From contig NC_053397.1 of NCBI RefSeq assembly GCF_905171765.1, positions 111,245,295 to 111,309,294 on the forward strand: a stretch of DNA of 64,000 nt, read 5' to 3'. A program made the translations under genes and the position numbers. Source of the stretch: Bufo bufo (Eukaryota; Chordata; Amphibia; Anura; Bufonidae). This document shows positions 10,260 through 22,576 of the stretch, one piece after another (position 1 is the stretch's first letter; the number at the start of each line of letters is the position of its first letter). The notes under the pieces were generated by a model. The model worked only from the letters and a program-made list of their open reading frames with translations. It made no database searches and was not told where the DNA came from.

Positions 10260-10989
10260 GTTGTCATATATATCCTGCTCATTTGCACTGTATTTGTGAG
10301 ACTCTGTGGCAACCCTTCCCACTAGAAGGTTCTAGTTTAGCCAGAAACTTTATATAAGGAGAGCAGTCAAAGCCCCTAGTGTTCTGCAGTTAGGGACCAG
10401 CGCTTGGAGGGGGAAACTCTGCCAGTCTGCATGAATGACCAGAAGAAAATGCTGGGATGGGGACCCTTGGTCACCAGCCCTTCGACATCAAGGAGCCACC
10501 CGGACTACTGAGCTACAGACCGTGGGCCTTAAGCCTTTGACCAGAGTACCAGCCTTATGAGAGAGGGACAGCTAGCTCAGGCCTTTCCTCAGCATCAAAC
10601 CATTTTTCGGCCAGGTAGGAGAAATGAGCCCTATGCCTCGCCTGTAATGCACCTGAATTCCTCCAGTAAAGAAACACACTGGTTTACTGCAGACTCTGAC
10701 TCTCTGGACATATTTCCCATTAGGATGCACAACGCCTTACCAACCCTTCCGGTAAGAAGAAAACATGGTGACACCTCAACGGTGCCCTGGGGACTCATTG
10801 TAGCGCTGGAGTCACCACAAACCCGGCCTTTGCAGGCGGTGGTTGGTAAATTGATTCATTACACGTAGGAGTCCAATTTTCATTACATACAAAGTGGAAT
10901 ATTTTCTATGTTTGAGATTTAGAGGTTAAATTGTTACTCAGTAACATAAAAGATTACAAGTTGCAAAGTCCAAACTATTGATATGAAAT
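10260..10989 (+). other. unassigned, promoter-like sequence upstream of the retroviral remnant
   Basis: It contains TTTATATAAGGAGAGCAG (about 10,350), a plausible TATA-type promoter, and then a GC-richer leader. An open frame of 103 codons at 10,557-10,868 has no recognisable domain. It could be LTR and leader sequence of the retroviral remnant, or an unrelated repeat. No paired LTR is visible, so I leave it unassigned. Confidence 0.3.
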
Positions 10990-11694
10990 CCTCAAAAAAC
11001 TATGTTACAAGGACAACAGAGACAAGGGTCTGATCAACAGGCACAGACCAGACAGAGGAGGGGTAACTTCAGATGTTACAATTGTGGCAAACCTGGTCAC
11101 ATACGCAGAAATTGCAGGTTACCCCCTCAAGAACAACAGGTGAACTCACAGAACCAGGGTTCAGTGCACACCCCTGGTCCGGTGACCTCACAATAGGAAG
11201 TTGGCAACCCCGAAGGTTGCCAGATCTAAATACCAGTTCAGGTGGGCAATCAGCAGGTTCCCTTATTAGTTGACACGGGGTGCAGCCAAAACTGTAATTA
11301 ATCCAGATTATGTGAAACCATGGCAGATAAGTGGACAAGGCGTACCCGCCTCAGGGTTCACGTGGGAAGTTGTTTTTGTTCCTGTAATTTTACAGATGAA
11401 GTTGAAAATCAAAGATAGTACAGTGGTGACTCAGTTGTTAGTAAAAGAAAATATTCCATTCAATTTGCTGGGTACTGATGTTCTTCAGGCACTGGAGGCT
11501 CATATTCACTTTAATGAGGATGGTACCACACATGTAGATATTGACACCCCCGATGATGTTTTAACCCTGGTTCTAGCTTTACACCTGGAGCCGGACCAAA
11601 CATCCTGTGTGGTACAATTGGAGCAGGACCTGCAGACAGTCCCCGACAAATTGTGGGCAAAGGGTAAAACTGATATTAGTAGATTGGATGTCAC
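10990..11694 (+). pseudogene. endogenous-retrovirus-like gag-pro remnant (left piece)
   Basis: The first frame (11,002-11,196) holds a retroviral zinc knuckle, CYNCGKPGHIRRNC (C-X2-C-X4-H-X4-C, 11,074-11,115), of the nucleocapsid part of gag. Protease follows: the catalytic LLVDTG lies at 11,263-11,280, but the protease frame is broken directly after it by one extra base, so the rest (11,282-11,694, with FNLLGTDVLQALEAH) is in another frame. Most of gag is absent. The piece stops at the hAT-1 insertion, and the same gene resumes with pol at 51,333. It is an old, inactivated copy. Confidence 0.8.
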
Positions 11695-12329
11695 TAGTGA
11701 TGATCGAGCACCAAAGTATTCGGGTGTTCGGCTCCAACACATTGCTATATTCGTGTGCTCGGCCGAGCACCCGAGTATAATGAAAGTCATTGGAAGACAA
11801 CCAGGCACCCCGTGCTCTGAAGAGGGGAGGGTGCCTGGACCATTGGAAAAGGTCAGAAAGTGACAGAAACACCACCGAAATGGATCGGGAACAGCATGGG
11901 GACAATGTCTGGATGCATCTTGGACTCCCAGGTCGCTGCTGGGAACCATGTTGTCCGAGTTGTACGCCACTTTTACAGACTGACAATAATACGCAAAAAA
12001 CTGAAGATAAAATCGATTTTAGATTAAAATTTTTTGTTAGGAAACATTCTTTCCTGTATATTTACTTGTATATAAAGTGCAAGTGCTGCAAAAAATTACA
12101 AGCAAGAGGCACTACGAAACAGCCTGTATATCACATAAAGGAGGGCCTCATTCACATTGTGGAACAATTGTTCAGGTAGTAGGACTCCTACACTCATAAA
12201 GCCTATGCAAGTGAAAGGGCTGCCAAAAATGACAAGGAACCTGCACTCCAAAACACCCTTTGTTACACATAAAGGAGGGCATCATACACACCCTTGAAAA
12301 ATTATGATTGATGGCCTGCTGGTGACCCT

Positions 12330-13015
12330 AAAAAACATTTGGAGCAAGGGCCTGCTGATCTGACCATCTAAAACATTAGGGGCAAGGGCCTGCTGCCGCA
12401 TTGGTGACTCTAGATAACCTCTAGATAAAATGCATATAATGCGCAGGTCGTGGGAAAGGCAGCCTAACATGAAGTCAGCCATGTATGCCAGAGTACAAAC
12501 AGGCAAGACTTCGCTGTCATCATCAGAAGGTGAGCTGACCCTGTAAAAGATTTTAGGTGAGGGCCTGCAGGTGAGCTGACCCTGTAAAACATTATATGCA
12601 AATGCCTGCAGTTGAGCTGCCCTGTAAAACATTATATGCGAGGGCCTGCAGTTGAGCTGACCCTGTAAAACATTATATGCGAGGGCCTGCAGTTGAGCTG
12701 ACCCTGTAAAACATTATATGTGAGGGCCTGCAGGTGAGCTGACCCTGTAAAACATTATATGCAAGGGCCTGCTGCTGAGCTGACCCTCTAAAACATTAGG
12801 GGCGAGGGCCTGCAGGTGAGCTGACGCTCTAAAACATTATATGCGAGTGCCTGCAGGTGAGCTGACGCTCTAAAACATTATATGTGAGTGCCTGCTGGTG
12901 AGCTGACGGTCTAAAACAATATATAAATTTGAGTTGAGGGCCTGCAGTTAAGCTGACCCTATAAAAAAATGTGAGTTAAGGGCTTGCAGTTGAGCTGACC
13001 CTATTAAAAAAATTT
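12330..13015. repeat. 41-bp tandem array in the 3' region of hAT-1
   Basis: About 14 units of the form GAGCTGACCCTGTAAAACAT, then TATATGCGAGGGCCTGCAGGT. The period is about 41 bp at 12,530-12,910 and more degenerate outward. An insert at 12,420-12,525 is not array sequence: it is a second copy of a transposase-coding segment (compare 13,796-13,885), so part of the gene was copied into the array. Confidence 0.85.
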
Positions 13016-13229
13016 AAGTGGAGGGAATATATACAATCTGGATGAGGAGGAGGAAACAAGATTCAACCATATAATTTTTTGGGCGGTGGAAAAGGTGCAT
13101 GGGAATACACTACAGTATATTGAGTACAATATAAATGATAGATTGAAATTGCCTTTATGTTCATCATCAGCTCAGCTCTCCTCTAGTGGAGTTGAGAAGT
13201 CAGGGGCAATCCAGGCCTTTTTCATTTTT

Positions 13230-16160
13230 ATCTGAGTCAACCTGTCAGAATTGCCAGTGGACAAGCGGATACGCTTGTTATACTGCCACCAGCAGCATTA
13301 AATACACGCTCAGACAGACAAAACGCTGGCGGGAGGGCAGGCCAGCACCTCCAAGGCGTAGAGCGCAAGTATGTGCCACGTGTCCAGCTTGGACACCCAG
13401 TAGTTGTAAGGCACTGAGGGATCATTTAGGAAGCTGACACGGTCTGCTATGTATTCCTTCACCATTTTCAAAATCTTTTCCCTCCTTGTACCACTAGGCC
13501 GCACTTCAGGGTGAGGTTGCTGGCGGGGTGTCACGAAAGTGTCCCATGGCTTGGAGAGTGTTGCCTTGCCTTTGTTGGAACTGCTGTGTGTTCCCCTTGT
13601 CTCCCTTCCTCGGTTGCCTAAGGAAGTACGGACTCTGCTGGCCACGTTGTCAGATGGAAAATTTTGGAGCAATCTCTCAACAAGTGCCTTCTGGTATTCA
13701 ACAATTGTACTCATCCTCTCCACCAGAGGAATGAGAGATGAGAAGTTCTCTTTGTAGTGGGGGTCAAGAAGTGTCAACACCCAGTAATCCGTGTTATCTA
13801 AAATGCATATAACGTAAGGGTCGCTGGAAAGGCAGCCTAATATGAAGTCAGCCATGTGTGCCAGAGTACCAACAGGCAAGACGTCGATGTCGACATCAGG
13901 ATGACTCTCCATCTCCTCCTCCTCTTCTGCCCATCCACGCTGAACAGATGGAATTAAAGTTCCATCTGTACTACCCTCTGTAGCAGAGACAACTGTCTCC
14001 AGATCCTCCTCCTCCTCTTCATGGTCCAAATCGCGCTGAGAAGACGAACTGTGGGTGGTCTGGCTATCACCCTTTGTAATGTCCTCCCCCATTTCCTCTT
14101 CTGCCACATTCAGAGTGTCGTCCTTAATTGTGAGCAGCGATCGTTTGAATAGACACAGCAGTGGGATGGTTACGCTGATAATAGCGTTATCGCCACTAAC
14201 CATCTGTGTGAATTCAACAAAGTTTTTTAAAACCTCACAGAGGTCAGACATCGATGCCCACTCCTCGCTTGTGAATAGTGGCAGTTGATTTGAAAGGCGA
14301 CGACCATGTTGCAGCTAGTATTCCACAACTGCCCTCTGCTGCTCAAAAAGCATGGCCAACATGTGGAACGTAGAGTTCCAGCGCGTGCTCATGTCGCACA
14401 ACAGTCGGTGAGCTGTAAGCCGCAAGTGCTGCTGCAGCGTTGACAGACTGGATGAAGCTGTCGATGACTTGCGGAAGTGGGAACACACACGGCGCACCTT
14501 TACTAGTAGCTCTGGCAAATTGGGGTAGGTTTTGATAAACCGCTGACCCACTAAGTTTAAGACGTGGGCTAGGCATGGGATGTGTGTCAGGTTGCCGAGC
14601 TCCAAAGCCGCCACCAAGTTACAGCCATTGTCAGACACAACCATGCCTGGTTGTAGGTTGAGTGTCGAGAGCCACAGCTCAGTCTGGTCACTTATACCCT
14701 GCCACAGCTCTGCGGCGGTGTGCTATTTGTCCCCTAAGTAGATCAACTTCAGCACGGCCTGTTGGCGCTTACCCACAGCAGTGCTACACTGCTTGCAGCT
14801 AGCGACTGATGGCTTATTGCTGCTGGAGGTGGAAGTGGAGGAGGCTGCGGCGGAGGAAGAGAAGTGGGGGTTGGAGCCAGTAACATAGCTGCTGACAGAG
14901 ACCCTTATGGACGTAGGGCCTGCAATCCTGGGCGTGGGTAGCACCTGTGCTATCCCAGAATATGACTCACTCCCAGCCTCCACATCTTTCACCCAATGTT
15001 CGGTCAGGGAAATGTAGCGTCCCTGGCCACCAGCACTTGTCCATGGTTAATGGACCTTCCCAGTAACTGTGTTGGTCAGGGCACGGGTGATGTTCTGAGA
15101 CACATGCTGGTGTAAGGCGGGCACGGCACACCGTGAAAAATAGTGGCGGCTTGGGACTGCGTACTGAGGCACGGCCACCGACATCAGGCTAAGGAAGGCC
15201 TTAGTGTCCACAAGCCTAAATGGCAACTTTTCCAGTGCCAGTAATTTCAAAAGTTGCGCATTTAGTGGTATGGCTTTTTTGCAAATTTACACTTGCGTTC
15301 AAATGACTGTGTTATGGACATTTGGACGCTGCGCTGGGACAGGGAAGTGGATGTTGTTGCTGAAGGTTCATGCGAAGGTCCAGGTGCAGGTGAGGAGCAT
15401 CTGGGCCTGTGCCTTCGACAGGGGATTGGCCAGCAGTGCGTAACACATTGGAAGAGGAGGCAGTGGTGTGACCCGCAGACCCAGATTGTGGACCCAGGCA
15501 TTCGGCCCACTTGTTAGGGTGCTTTAATGCCATGTGGCAGATCATGCTGTTGGTGGTGAGGTTGCTAGTGTTCACACCCTGACTCATTTTGGTACGGCAC
15601 AGGTTGCAAACTACCACTCTTTTGTCCTCTGCACTTTCCTCAAAAAAGCGTCATACTGCGGAACACCTACCCCTTGGCAAGGTAGATTTACGCATTTGGG
15701 TTCTCGGTGTAACGGTTGTGGGCCCTTTTTTTGTTGGCCGACTTGTCCCTTTTGCAACTCCACTGCCTCTTGCAGCCTGTTGCGGTGCTGTGGATCCCTC
15801 CCCCTCTGTACTGCTGTCCTCGCTTGGTTTTTCACCTTCCCATGTTGGGTCAGTGACCTCATCGTCAACCACCTCCTCTTCCACTTCCTCACTCTGCTCA
15901 TCCTCCTGACTTGACCTAACCACAACCTCAGTGATTGAGAACTGTGTCTCATCATCATCCACCTCGTGAATGAATGATTGCCGCTCACCACCGTCATCTT
16001 CTTGAGACTGTGAAGGCTCAAGAGGTTGGGAATCAGGGAACAATATCTCAGGTCCCTCTTTAAGCGTGCTGGGCACGAGGGACAAATGTAATAGTAGCAC
16101 TGGAAAATGCTCCTCGGAGTATCCAAGTGTGGGATCAATCGTTTTGGCAAGCCTCTCCAT
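13230..16160 (-). pseudogene. hAT transposase with BED zinc finger, broken
   Basis: Read from 16,160 downward. An acidic N-terminal region comes first (MERLAKTIDPTLGY... rich in E, D, S). A BED-type finger follows at about 15,617-15,480 (VVCNLCRTKMS ... NLTTNSMICHMALKH: C-X2-C then H-X4-H). Next is LEKLPFRLVDTKAFLSLM (15,230), then MVVSDNGCNL, HIPCLAHVLNL and STRWNSTFHML of the RNase-H-like core (14,644-14,330), and the C-terminal dimerisation domain YWVSKLDTWHILALYALEVL (about 13,360-13,300). Disabling changes include a frameshift between the N-terminal part and the finger near 15,650, in-frame stops at 14,723-14,725 and 14,315-14,317, and a stop at 13,310-13,312 inside the dimerisation domain. 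In intact relatives this enzyme cuts and pastes the element with an 8-bp target duplication. Confidence 0.85.
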
Positions 16161-16539
16161 GGTGGGAGGAAGGATGATCAGAGTGAGGATTCAGTTGACC
16201 AGACACCAAGACACCAAGTCTAGACTACAGTGACTAGACTTGGTGAAAGAGAGGGTGGTCCTTAACCGACTGGAAGCATTATATTCAGCAATCCAACCAG
16301 CCAACTGTTCGCACTGGTCCCACTTGGACAGTGTGTTGTCCTGCACCGCCCAGCTAACTTCAACATGAAGCTGGGTACGGTGGATGTTTTTTTTTTTTCT
16401 GGTGCACTGGCAGCAGGCACAGTTTTATTGCGCCCAGGGCCTCGGCCTCTGCATGCACCATCAGCATCACGCCCACTTCCCCGTCCCTTAGTGCTCGCCT
16501 TCTTCATATTAATTGTTTTGTCACTAGATGTGGCGCAGA

Positions 16540-16975
16540 TTGTTTTACAGTCCGCTAAAGACACAGTTTTCGGATGCAGGACAGTATATGTCACAGAAAC
16601 CCACAGAATATGGACACTATATTAGGCCCAGATTAGTTACATTTGCCCTAAAGAAACAGTTTTCGGATGGCGTACTGTATATGTCACAGAAAACAACACA
16701 CTATGGATGCTAGATTAGGTCCAGATTATTGTAATTTGCCCTAAAGAAACAGTTTTCGGATGGATCACTACAGAGACAGTAGATGAGGACTGGCCCCTGA
16801 TTATTTAAATTTACGCTAAAGAAACAATTTTCGGATGGAGTACTGTATATGTCACGGATGTGTATTAAACGCACACTATAGGCAATAAATGTAGCACTGA
16901 TTATTTGAATTTATGCAAAAAGACACAGTCTGCGGATGATGTACAGTACATGTCACTAATAGGTATTAAAGAAAA
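16540..16975. repeat. about 100-bp tandem array near the right end of hAT-1
   Basis: Five degenerate copies share GCTAAAGACACAGTTTTCGG or CCCTAAAGAAACAGTTTTCGG, followed by ATGGCGTACTGTATATGTCAC and a GATTATT..ATTT spacer. It lies upstream of the transposase start on the minus strand, so it could be a promoter-region repeat. No coding content. Confidence 0.75.
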
Positions 16976-17401
16976 ATATCTTGCTGCTGTCAAACACTCA
17001 CACAGTAGTCCTTAAAAGGATTTTGGGATCTTTTGGTAGTAAAAACAGCTAATTTCTCTCCCTGCATCTGTCACTTCCTCAGCATGGGTGTCCCTGAGAC
17101 TGATCTATTCAGCGCAGGTAAAAATATATTGCTGCTCTAAAACACACACACAGTAGTCCTTTAAAGGACTTTTGGGTCTTTGAAAGGTTTTTTGCCAACA
17201 TGGCTACTGGCATTACAGTGATGGCAGTACTTACCTGCACGTTTTTTTGGCTGCTTAGCAGCCAAGAAACGTGCGGGAAGGAGACATGAGCATGGCGCTC
17301 GAGCACATGCGGTACTCGGCCAAGTACCGCCATGTGCCGAGCATAGCGATGCTCGAGCCAAGCCAGTATTCGGCCGAGCATGCTCGCTCATCACTAGATG
17401 T

Positions 17402-18203
17402 TGTAACTCTCCAACGGGTGTGGACCTGCTGTGCCACTTACCGGTTTAGCTTTGGGCCAAACTTGGGAGCGGAATCTAAGTGTTCCCCTGGTTTTCACCC
17501 TTTATCCCGCTCCAAGATGCGGAAGCTAGTCTTAGCTGCCGGGGAGACACCAGGTTGCTACCGCAAGAGTGGTCCCGGTTAAGTGGCAGCTGGCCAAGCA
17601 GGCCAGAACACCCCAGTGCAAGCACTGGGGATACAGGCAGGTGGAGCAAGCTGTCACTGGATGGAAGGAGCGCAGCAGCAGAGTCAGATGAAGCAGAGCT
17701 GAATTAGTGACTTAGCAGAGCTGGAGCTGTTAGAACAGCAGAGCTGAATAGCTCAGGTGCAGCAGGTGTAACAAGCTGAACAGCAGACAGATGCATGATC
17801 GACAATCCGAATCATACACTTGAGAGCAGCGAGGTACAGGAGGATCAGGCAGGATACAGGCTAAGGTCGGAAGCAGGATATTAACACAGGAACAACAAGC
17901 TGGAACCTTCGCTGTAGAAAACTACAATATTGCTCAGGCATCACAAGAAGGGTGAAGCCCCCTTATAAAGGTGGTGCCTGGCCGGGATTGGAGAGAAGGT
18001 AGAATCCGGAGTGTGCACGAACCCTTAAAGAATCGGGGCGCGTGCGGCTCCTACAAGGTGCAATTGAAGCTGTCGCCGCCCGCGTCAGTGCAGGAAAGCG
18101 GGTCCGAAGCCTGCAGCGGAGAAGAGGAGCCTTGTGTGCAGTTTGACTGAGGTACATAGCAGGATGCGCTGCACACTGACGGCTGCCAGCTGCCATTGTT
18201 ACA
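17402..18203 (-). repeat. Gypsy 3' LTR (802 bp)
   Basis: On the minus strand it starts TGTAACAATGGCAGC just after the tract GAGAGGGGGGATAC, the likely polypurine tract, and ends ...GGAGAGTTACA at 17,402. It differs from the other LTR by an extra block of about 60 bp near 17,585-17,645 and by the loss of about 12 bp near 17,850, plus scattered substitutions. The insertion is therefore not very recent. Confidence 0.9.
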
Positions 18204-18219
18204 GTATCCCCCCTCTCAC

Positions 18220-21200
18220 GCCCCTTCTTCTTGGTCCTGATGTGCTGAAAAAATCTTCTGAGAAGATTCGGAGCATGTACATTTCCCTCCGGCTCCCAGG
18301 AACATTCCTCAGGATCATAATTCTTCCAGTCTACAAGGAAGTACCTCTTGCCACCAACTACCTTGAAATTGAGGATGTTCTGTACCTCAAATTCTGATTA
18401 TTCGCCAGTAGGAACGGAAGTAGTGGTGGAGGGGGTTCTGGAAAAGGAGTTGAGGACCAATGGTTTCAAGAGAGATACATAGAAGGAGTTTGGAATCCGG
18501 AGGGTAGGAGGCAACCGGAGTTTGTAGGAAACAGGGTTGATGCGCTCTAGGATCTCAAACGGGCCCAGAAACCGTGGAGCAAATTTGTAACAGGGTACCT
18601 TCATGCGGATGTTCCGGGAGGAAAGCCAGACTTTGTCACCAGGAGAGAACTGAGGAGGTAGTCTACATCTGGTATCTCCATTCTTCATACGGGTAACGAC
18701 CTGTCTGTCTGTCTCCAGATGCTGAGGAAGTCTCTGAACAAAGAATTAGCAGCTGGTGCCTCAGAAGATACAGACAGGGGTAAAGGAGCACAGGGATGAA
18801 GTCCATACACTATATAGAAGGGAGAAGAGCCCGTAGATTCTTCGGAATGGCTGTTGCAAGAGAATTCCGCCCAAGGCAGAAGCCGAACCCAGTCATCATG
18901 CTGAGCAGAGACAAAGTGACGTAGGTAGTTCTCCAAAATCTGGTTAATTCATTCAACTTGCCCATTAGACTGAGGATGGTAACCAGAAGAGAAATCCAAC
19001 TTGACGTCAAGTAGTCCACAAAGCGCTCGCCAGAATTTGGAAGTGAATTGTAACCCGCGATCAGACACAATGTGCAGAGGTAGACCATGAAGAAGAAAGA
19101 TGTGTTCTATAAACAGACAGGCCAATCGATTAGCAGAAGGCAATCGAGGAAGCGGAATAAAATGTGCCATCTTGGAAAATTTGTCTACCACTACCCAGAT
19201 TACGGAACAGCCAGCAGAGGACGGGAGATCTGTGATAAAGTCCATAGCTATGTGCTGCCAGGGGACTTCAGGAATGGGTAATGGTAGTAGCAAGCCCGTG
19301 GGTTTGGTTCAGGAAGCCTTGTTGCGGGCACAGGAAGTACAGGCAGACACAAACTCCCGGACTTCTTTGGGTAGGGTCAGCCACCAATAGTGACGGGACA
19401 GCAAATCAAGGGTCTTACTCACCCCAGGGTGACCAGTATACTTGGAGCAATGTCCCCAAGGAATAATTTTCCTCCTCTTGGCCAGAACAAAGATCTTTCC
19501 CGGAGGAATATCTCTCATAAGCAATGGCGCCACAGAAATCAGACGAGACGGTCCTATAATATGTTGAGGTTCTTCAATCTGATCCGCTGGGTCGAAAGAA
19601 CGGGAAAGTTCATCAGCCTTTCCATTTTTATCAGCCGTTCAGGAATGCAGAAGAAAATTGAATCTGGCAAAGAAAAGTGCCCATCGAACCTGACGTGGAT
19701 TTAGACGCTATGCAGACTGTTGATATGTCAGATTCTTGTGGTCAGTATATATCACCACAGGATGCAGAGCCCCCTCCAGAAGGTATCCCCATTCTTCCAA
19801 GGCCATCTTGATAGCCAGCAGCTCTCTATCGTTGATGGAATAGTTTCTTTCCGCAGAGGAGAAGAGCTTGGAGAAGAAACCACACATGACAAATCTCCCT
19901 TTGAAGTTCTTCTGTAGCAGGACTGCACCTGCTCCAATAGAGGAAGCATCCACTTCAAGGAAGAACTGTTTGGAGGTATCCGGATGACAGAGAACAGGAG
20001 AAGCGGCAAAGCAATCTTTGAGATGCAGGAAAGCAGACTCAGCTTCAGGGGTCCACTTCTTTGCATCCACCCCTTTCTTCGTCAGAGCAGAAATAGGAGC
20101 TGAAGGGAAGAGATGTTTGGGATGAACTGTCTATATAAGTTGGCAAACCCCAGGAACCTTTGAATGGCACGGAGACCTTGAGGACGAGGCCAATTCAGGA
20201 CGGCTGAGACCTTGTCGGGGTCCATTTGCAGACCAGAGCAGGAAACAATGTATCCCAGGAAGGGTAAGGTGGACTGCTCAAAGACACATTTTTCGAGCTT
20301 AGGGTACAGACCATTCTCCCTTAATCGCTGCAAAACCAGGTGCACTTGCTTCCGGTGAGTGGTCAAGTCGGGGGAATAGATGAGAATATCATCGAGATAC
20401 ACCACTACACAGTTGTACAACAGGTCCCGGAAGATATCGTTCACAAATTCTTGAAAAACTGCAGGAGCGTTGCATAGGCCGAATGGCATGGAGTACCTCA
20501 TAGTGGCCATAACGGGTATTGAACGCCGTCTTCCACTCGTCGCCTTCACGGATTCGGATCAGGTTATACGCACCACGCAGATCCAAATTAGAAAATATCT
20601 GGGCGCCTCAGATACGGTCGAACAGTTCAGAAATCAGAGGGTACTTGTTCTTGACCGTGATCTTGTTCAGCCCACGATAATCTATGCACGGACGGAGTGA
20701 CCTGTCTTTCTTGGCACTAAGAAGAAACCGACTCCCGCCGGAGAGGTAGACTTTTGGATAAACCCCCTCTGGAGGTTTTCCTTAACATACTCGGCCATAG
20801 CCTGAGTTTCGGGCAGAGATAATGGATAAACCCTTCCGCAAGGTCGAGAAGTCCCAGTAAGAAGATCGATCGGGCAGACATAAGACCGATGAGGTGGTAA
20901 GGTCTCAGCCCTCTTCTTACAGAAAACATCCTCATATGCCACATATTGCGGAGGCAGACCAGACAGTGTTATAGGGACCGGATGAGGAGACGTTGGGCGA
21001 ACCACCGACAGACAGGAAGAATGGCACTGAGGACCCCAGCGGAGAATATCCCCCGTACGCCAGTCTAAGACGGGAGAATGCTGCTGTAGCCAGGGCAATC
21101 CCAGAATCACTGGGTCCGTGGAATCCGGCAGGACATAGAAAGATATTTCTTCAGAATGTAGCACCCCGACTTGGAGTTTAACAGGAGCCTTGATGAACTG

Positions 21201-21433
21201 AATAGGTCTGAGCAGGGGTTGTCCATTAACAATAGTTGCCACCAGAGGCTTCGCCAAACGTGTGGTGGATAACTGGCACTGGGTCACCAGGGCTTGATTA
21301 ACAAAATTTCTGGCTGCGCCGTAATCCAGGAAGGCAGGTAAAGATATACTGGTTTTCCCAGAGAAAAAGAGAACAGGAACAAGAAGTTTGGGAGAATTGT
21401 CTCTTTCGCCTAGGGTCACTTCTCCCATAGAGC
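18220..21433 (-). pseudogene. Gypsy pol: protease, RT, RNase H, integrase, chromodomain
   Basis: Domains in order on the minus strand. Protease has LPAFLDYGAARNF (21,340-21,300); the catalytic D-S/T-G is changed to D-Y-G, with GAT at 21,324-21,326. Reverse transcriptase has [12 protein letters not shown] (about 20,415-20,380). RNase H has FLEVDASSIGAGAVLLQ, NDRELLAIKMAL and IYTDHKNLTY (20,000-19,725). The integrase zinc finger is H-X3-H...CTSCARN (about 19,440-19,315). The integrase core has [18 protein letters not shown] and SNGQVE (19,260-18,950). The integrase tail is PGDKVWLSSRNI, and the chromodomain has DWKNYDPEECSWEPEGN near 18,340-18,290. Frameshifts near 20,690, 20,550, 20,080, 18,940 and 18,690 and stops (for example near 19,640) break it. 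The chromodomain marks it as a chromovirus. Confidence 0.9.
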
Positions 21434-22183
21434 CTAGCAGACGTTTTCCACCTTCTGGGGACAGGTACGAACAACGTGACCCTTTCCGCCACAGTAGAGG
21501 CACAAGTCTTTTGCTCGTCGCCGCTGGTGCTTCTGGTCCGAGAGTTTCAGGCGTTCCACCTGCATAGGCTCTTCAGGCGGAACCGCAGCCGGAGTCTGAA
21601 CAATCCTCTGGAAGACAGGTGCGAGTCTAGATGTCCGTCTCACCCTTGCGGGTTGAGAGAAATGTTCTCAAAATCGCACGTCAATGCGTGTGGCCAATGT
21701 GACCAGAGCATCCAGAGAGACAGGAAGATCCCTTACCGCAAGTTCATCTTTAATACGGTCACTAAGACCCTCCCAGAATAGGGCTTGTTGGGCTTCATCA
21801 TTCCAGGACAGTTCTGCGGACAGAGTACGGAACTGAATTGCGTATTGTCCCACTGTCATTGCGCATTGACGCAGACGAAGGAGCGCAGAGGCTGCAGACG
21901 AGGCATGATCTGGTTCCTCAAACACCGTACGGAAAACAGTTAGCAAGGTCTGGAGGTTTGCAGTCTCAGGTCCGCTTCGCTCCCATATAGGATTAGCCCA
22001 GGCTAGAGCCTCTCCAGAGAGCAGGAGAGACTATGAAAGCTACTTTCATTTGGTCAGACTGGAACTTGTCTCCATGTAGCTCAAAGTGGATCAAGCACTG
22101 ATTCAGGAACCCTCTGCAGGCTTTCGGATCGCCACTGTAGCGTGGAGGCAAAAGCAGCTGGATAGCAGTTGTGCCATGGTGTG
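21434..22183 (-). pseudogene. Gypsy gag, C-terminal piece with zinc knuckle
   Basis: It resumes gag after PLE-F: LLPPRYSGDPKACRGFLNQC, then FQSDQMKVAFIVS (typical chromovirus gag). A frameshift near 22,000 leads to FRTLSAELSWNDEAQQALFW and LSDRIKDELA (21,946-21,668). Another break precedes the zinc knuckle CLYCGGKGHVVRTCP (C-X2-C-X4-H-X4-C) at about 21,500-21,455. Gag packages the element RNA and this copy cannot make it intact. Confidence 0.85.
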
Positions 22184-22576
22184 AATACAACGCGTAAGTC
22201 AGAGACGGGAGAAGAAAAGAGAGGGTTAGTCGCTGGGCCTTCAAGACGAGGGTCCGGGAATAACTTCGCAGGGCGCCAAAGGGAAGGCAGAAAATGTAAA
22301 AGGAAGGTTCAACTCGATTGGACAAAAATATATTAGACAAAATTATTGGTAGAGCAAAGGAGGGCAGGCTGCCAATGGTCTCAACCTAACCCTGATGCCC
22401 TCAGGGTAGGTGATAGGGAAGAAAAGTGATGTTGCGTCGAAACGCTGAAAAGGACCAAAGAGGGGGCGCCAAAATCCCTAGGATCTAGGACTTGGATCGT
22501 AAAAAAACCTAAAATGGAATCTATGGGGTTTGTATAAGCAAGTGAAGTAGCAATACTTACACACTCTTAGGATGTA

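Larger units (their letters stand above)
11695..17396 (-). mobile_element. hAT-1: BED-finger hAT transposon, 5.7 kb, inactive
   Basis: The ends are inverted: TAGTGATGATCGAGCA on the left, and TAGTGATGAGCGAGCA read inward from the right. The 8-bp duplication GATGTCAC is at 11,687-11,694. On the right it is split: GATGT at 17,397-17,401, then the Gypsy element, then GATGTCAC at 51,325-51,332. The minus strand encodes a broken transposase (13,230-16,160). Tandem arrays flank it on both sides (12,330-13,015 and 16,540-16,975). Both terminal regions carry palindromic GCTCGAGC/CGGCCGAGCA words, as hAT subterminal repeats often do. Confidence 0.85.

Noticed and set aside
12530..12910. Possible CRISPR-like array (short repeats, regular period)
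   Set aside because: The 41-bp units are contiguous with no unique spacers, and the context is a eukaryotic transposon.
15589..15914. Plus-strand frames over 100 codons opposite the hAT-1 transposase
   Set aside because: Shadow of the acidic N-terminal coding region on the minus strand.
22420..22480. A second possible hammerhead in PLE-F (GTCGAAACGC)
   Set aside because: GAAAC is present but no CTGANGA box with a matching stem II lies at the right distance on that strand.
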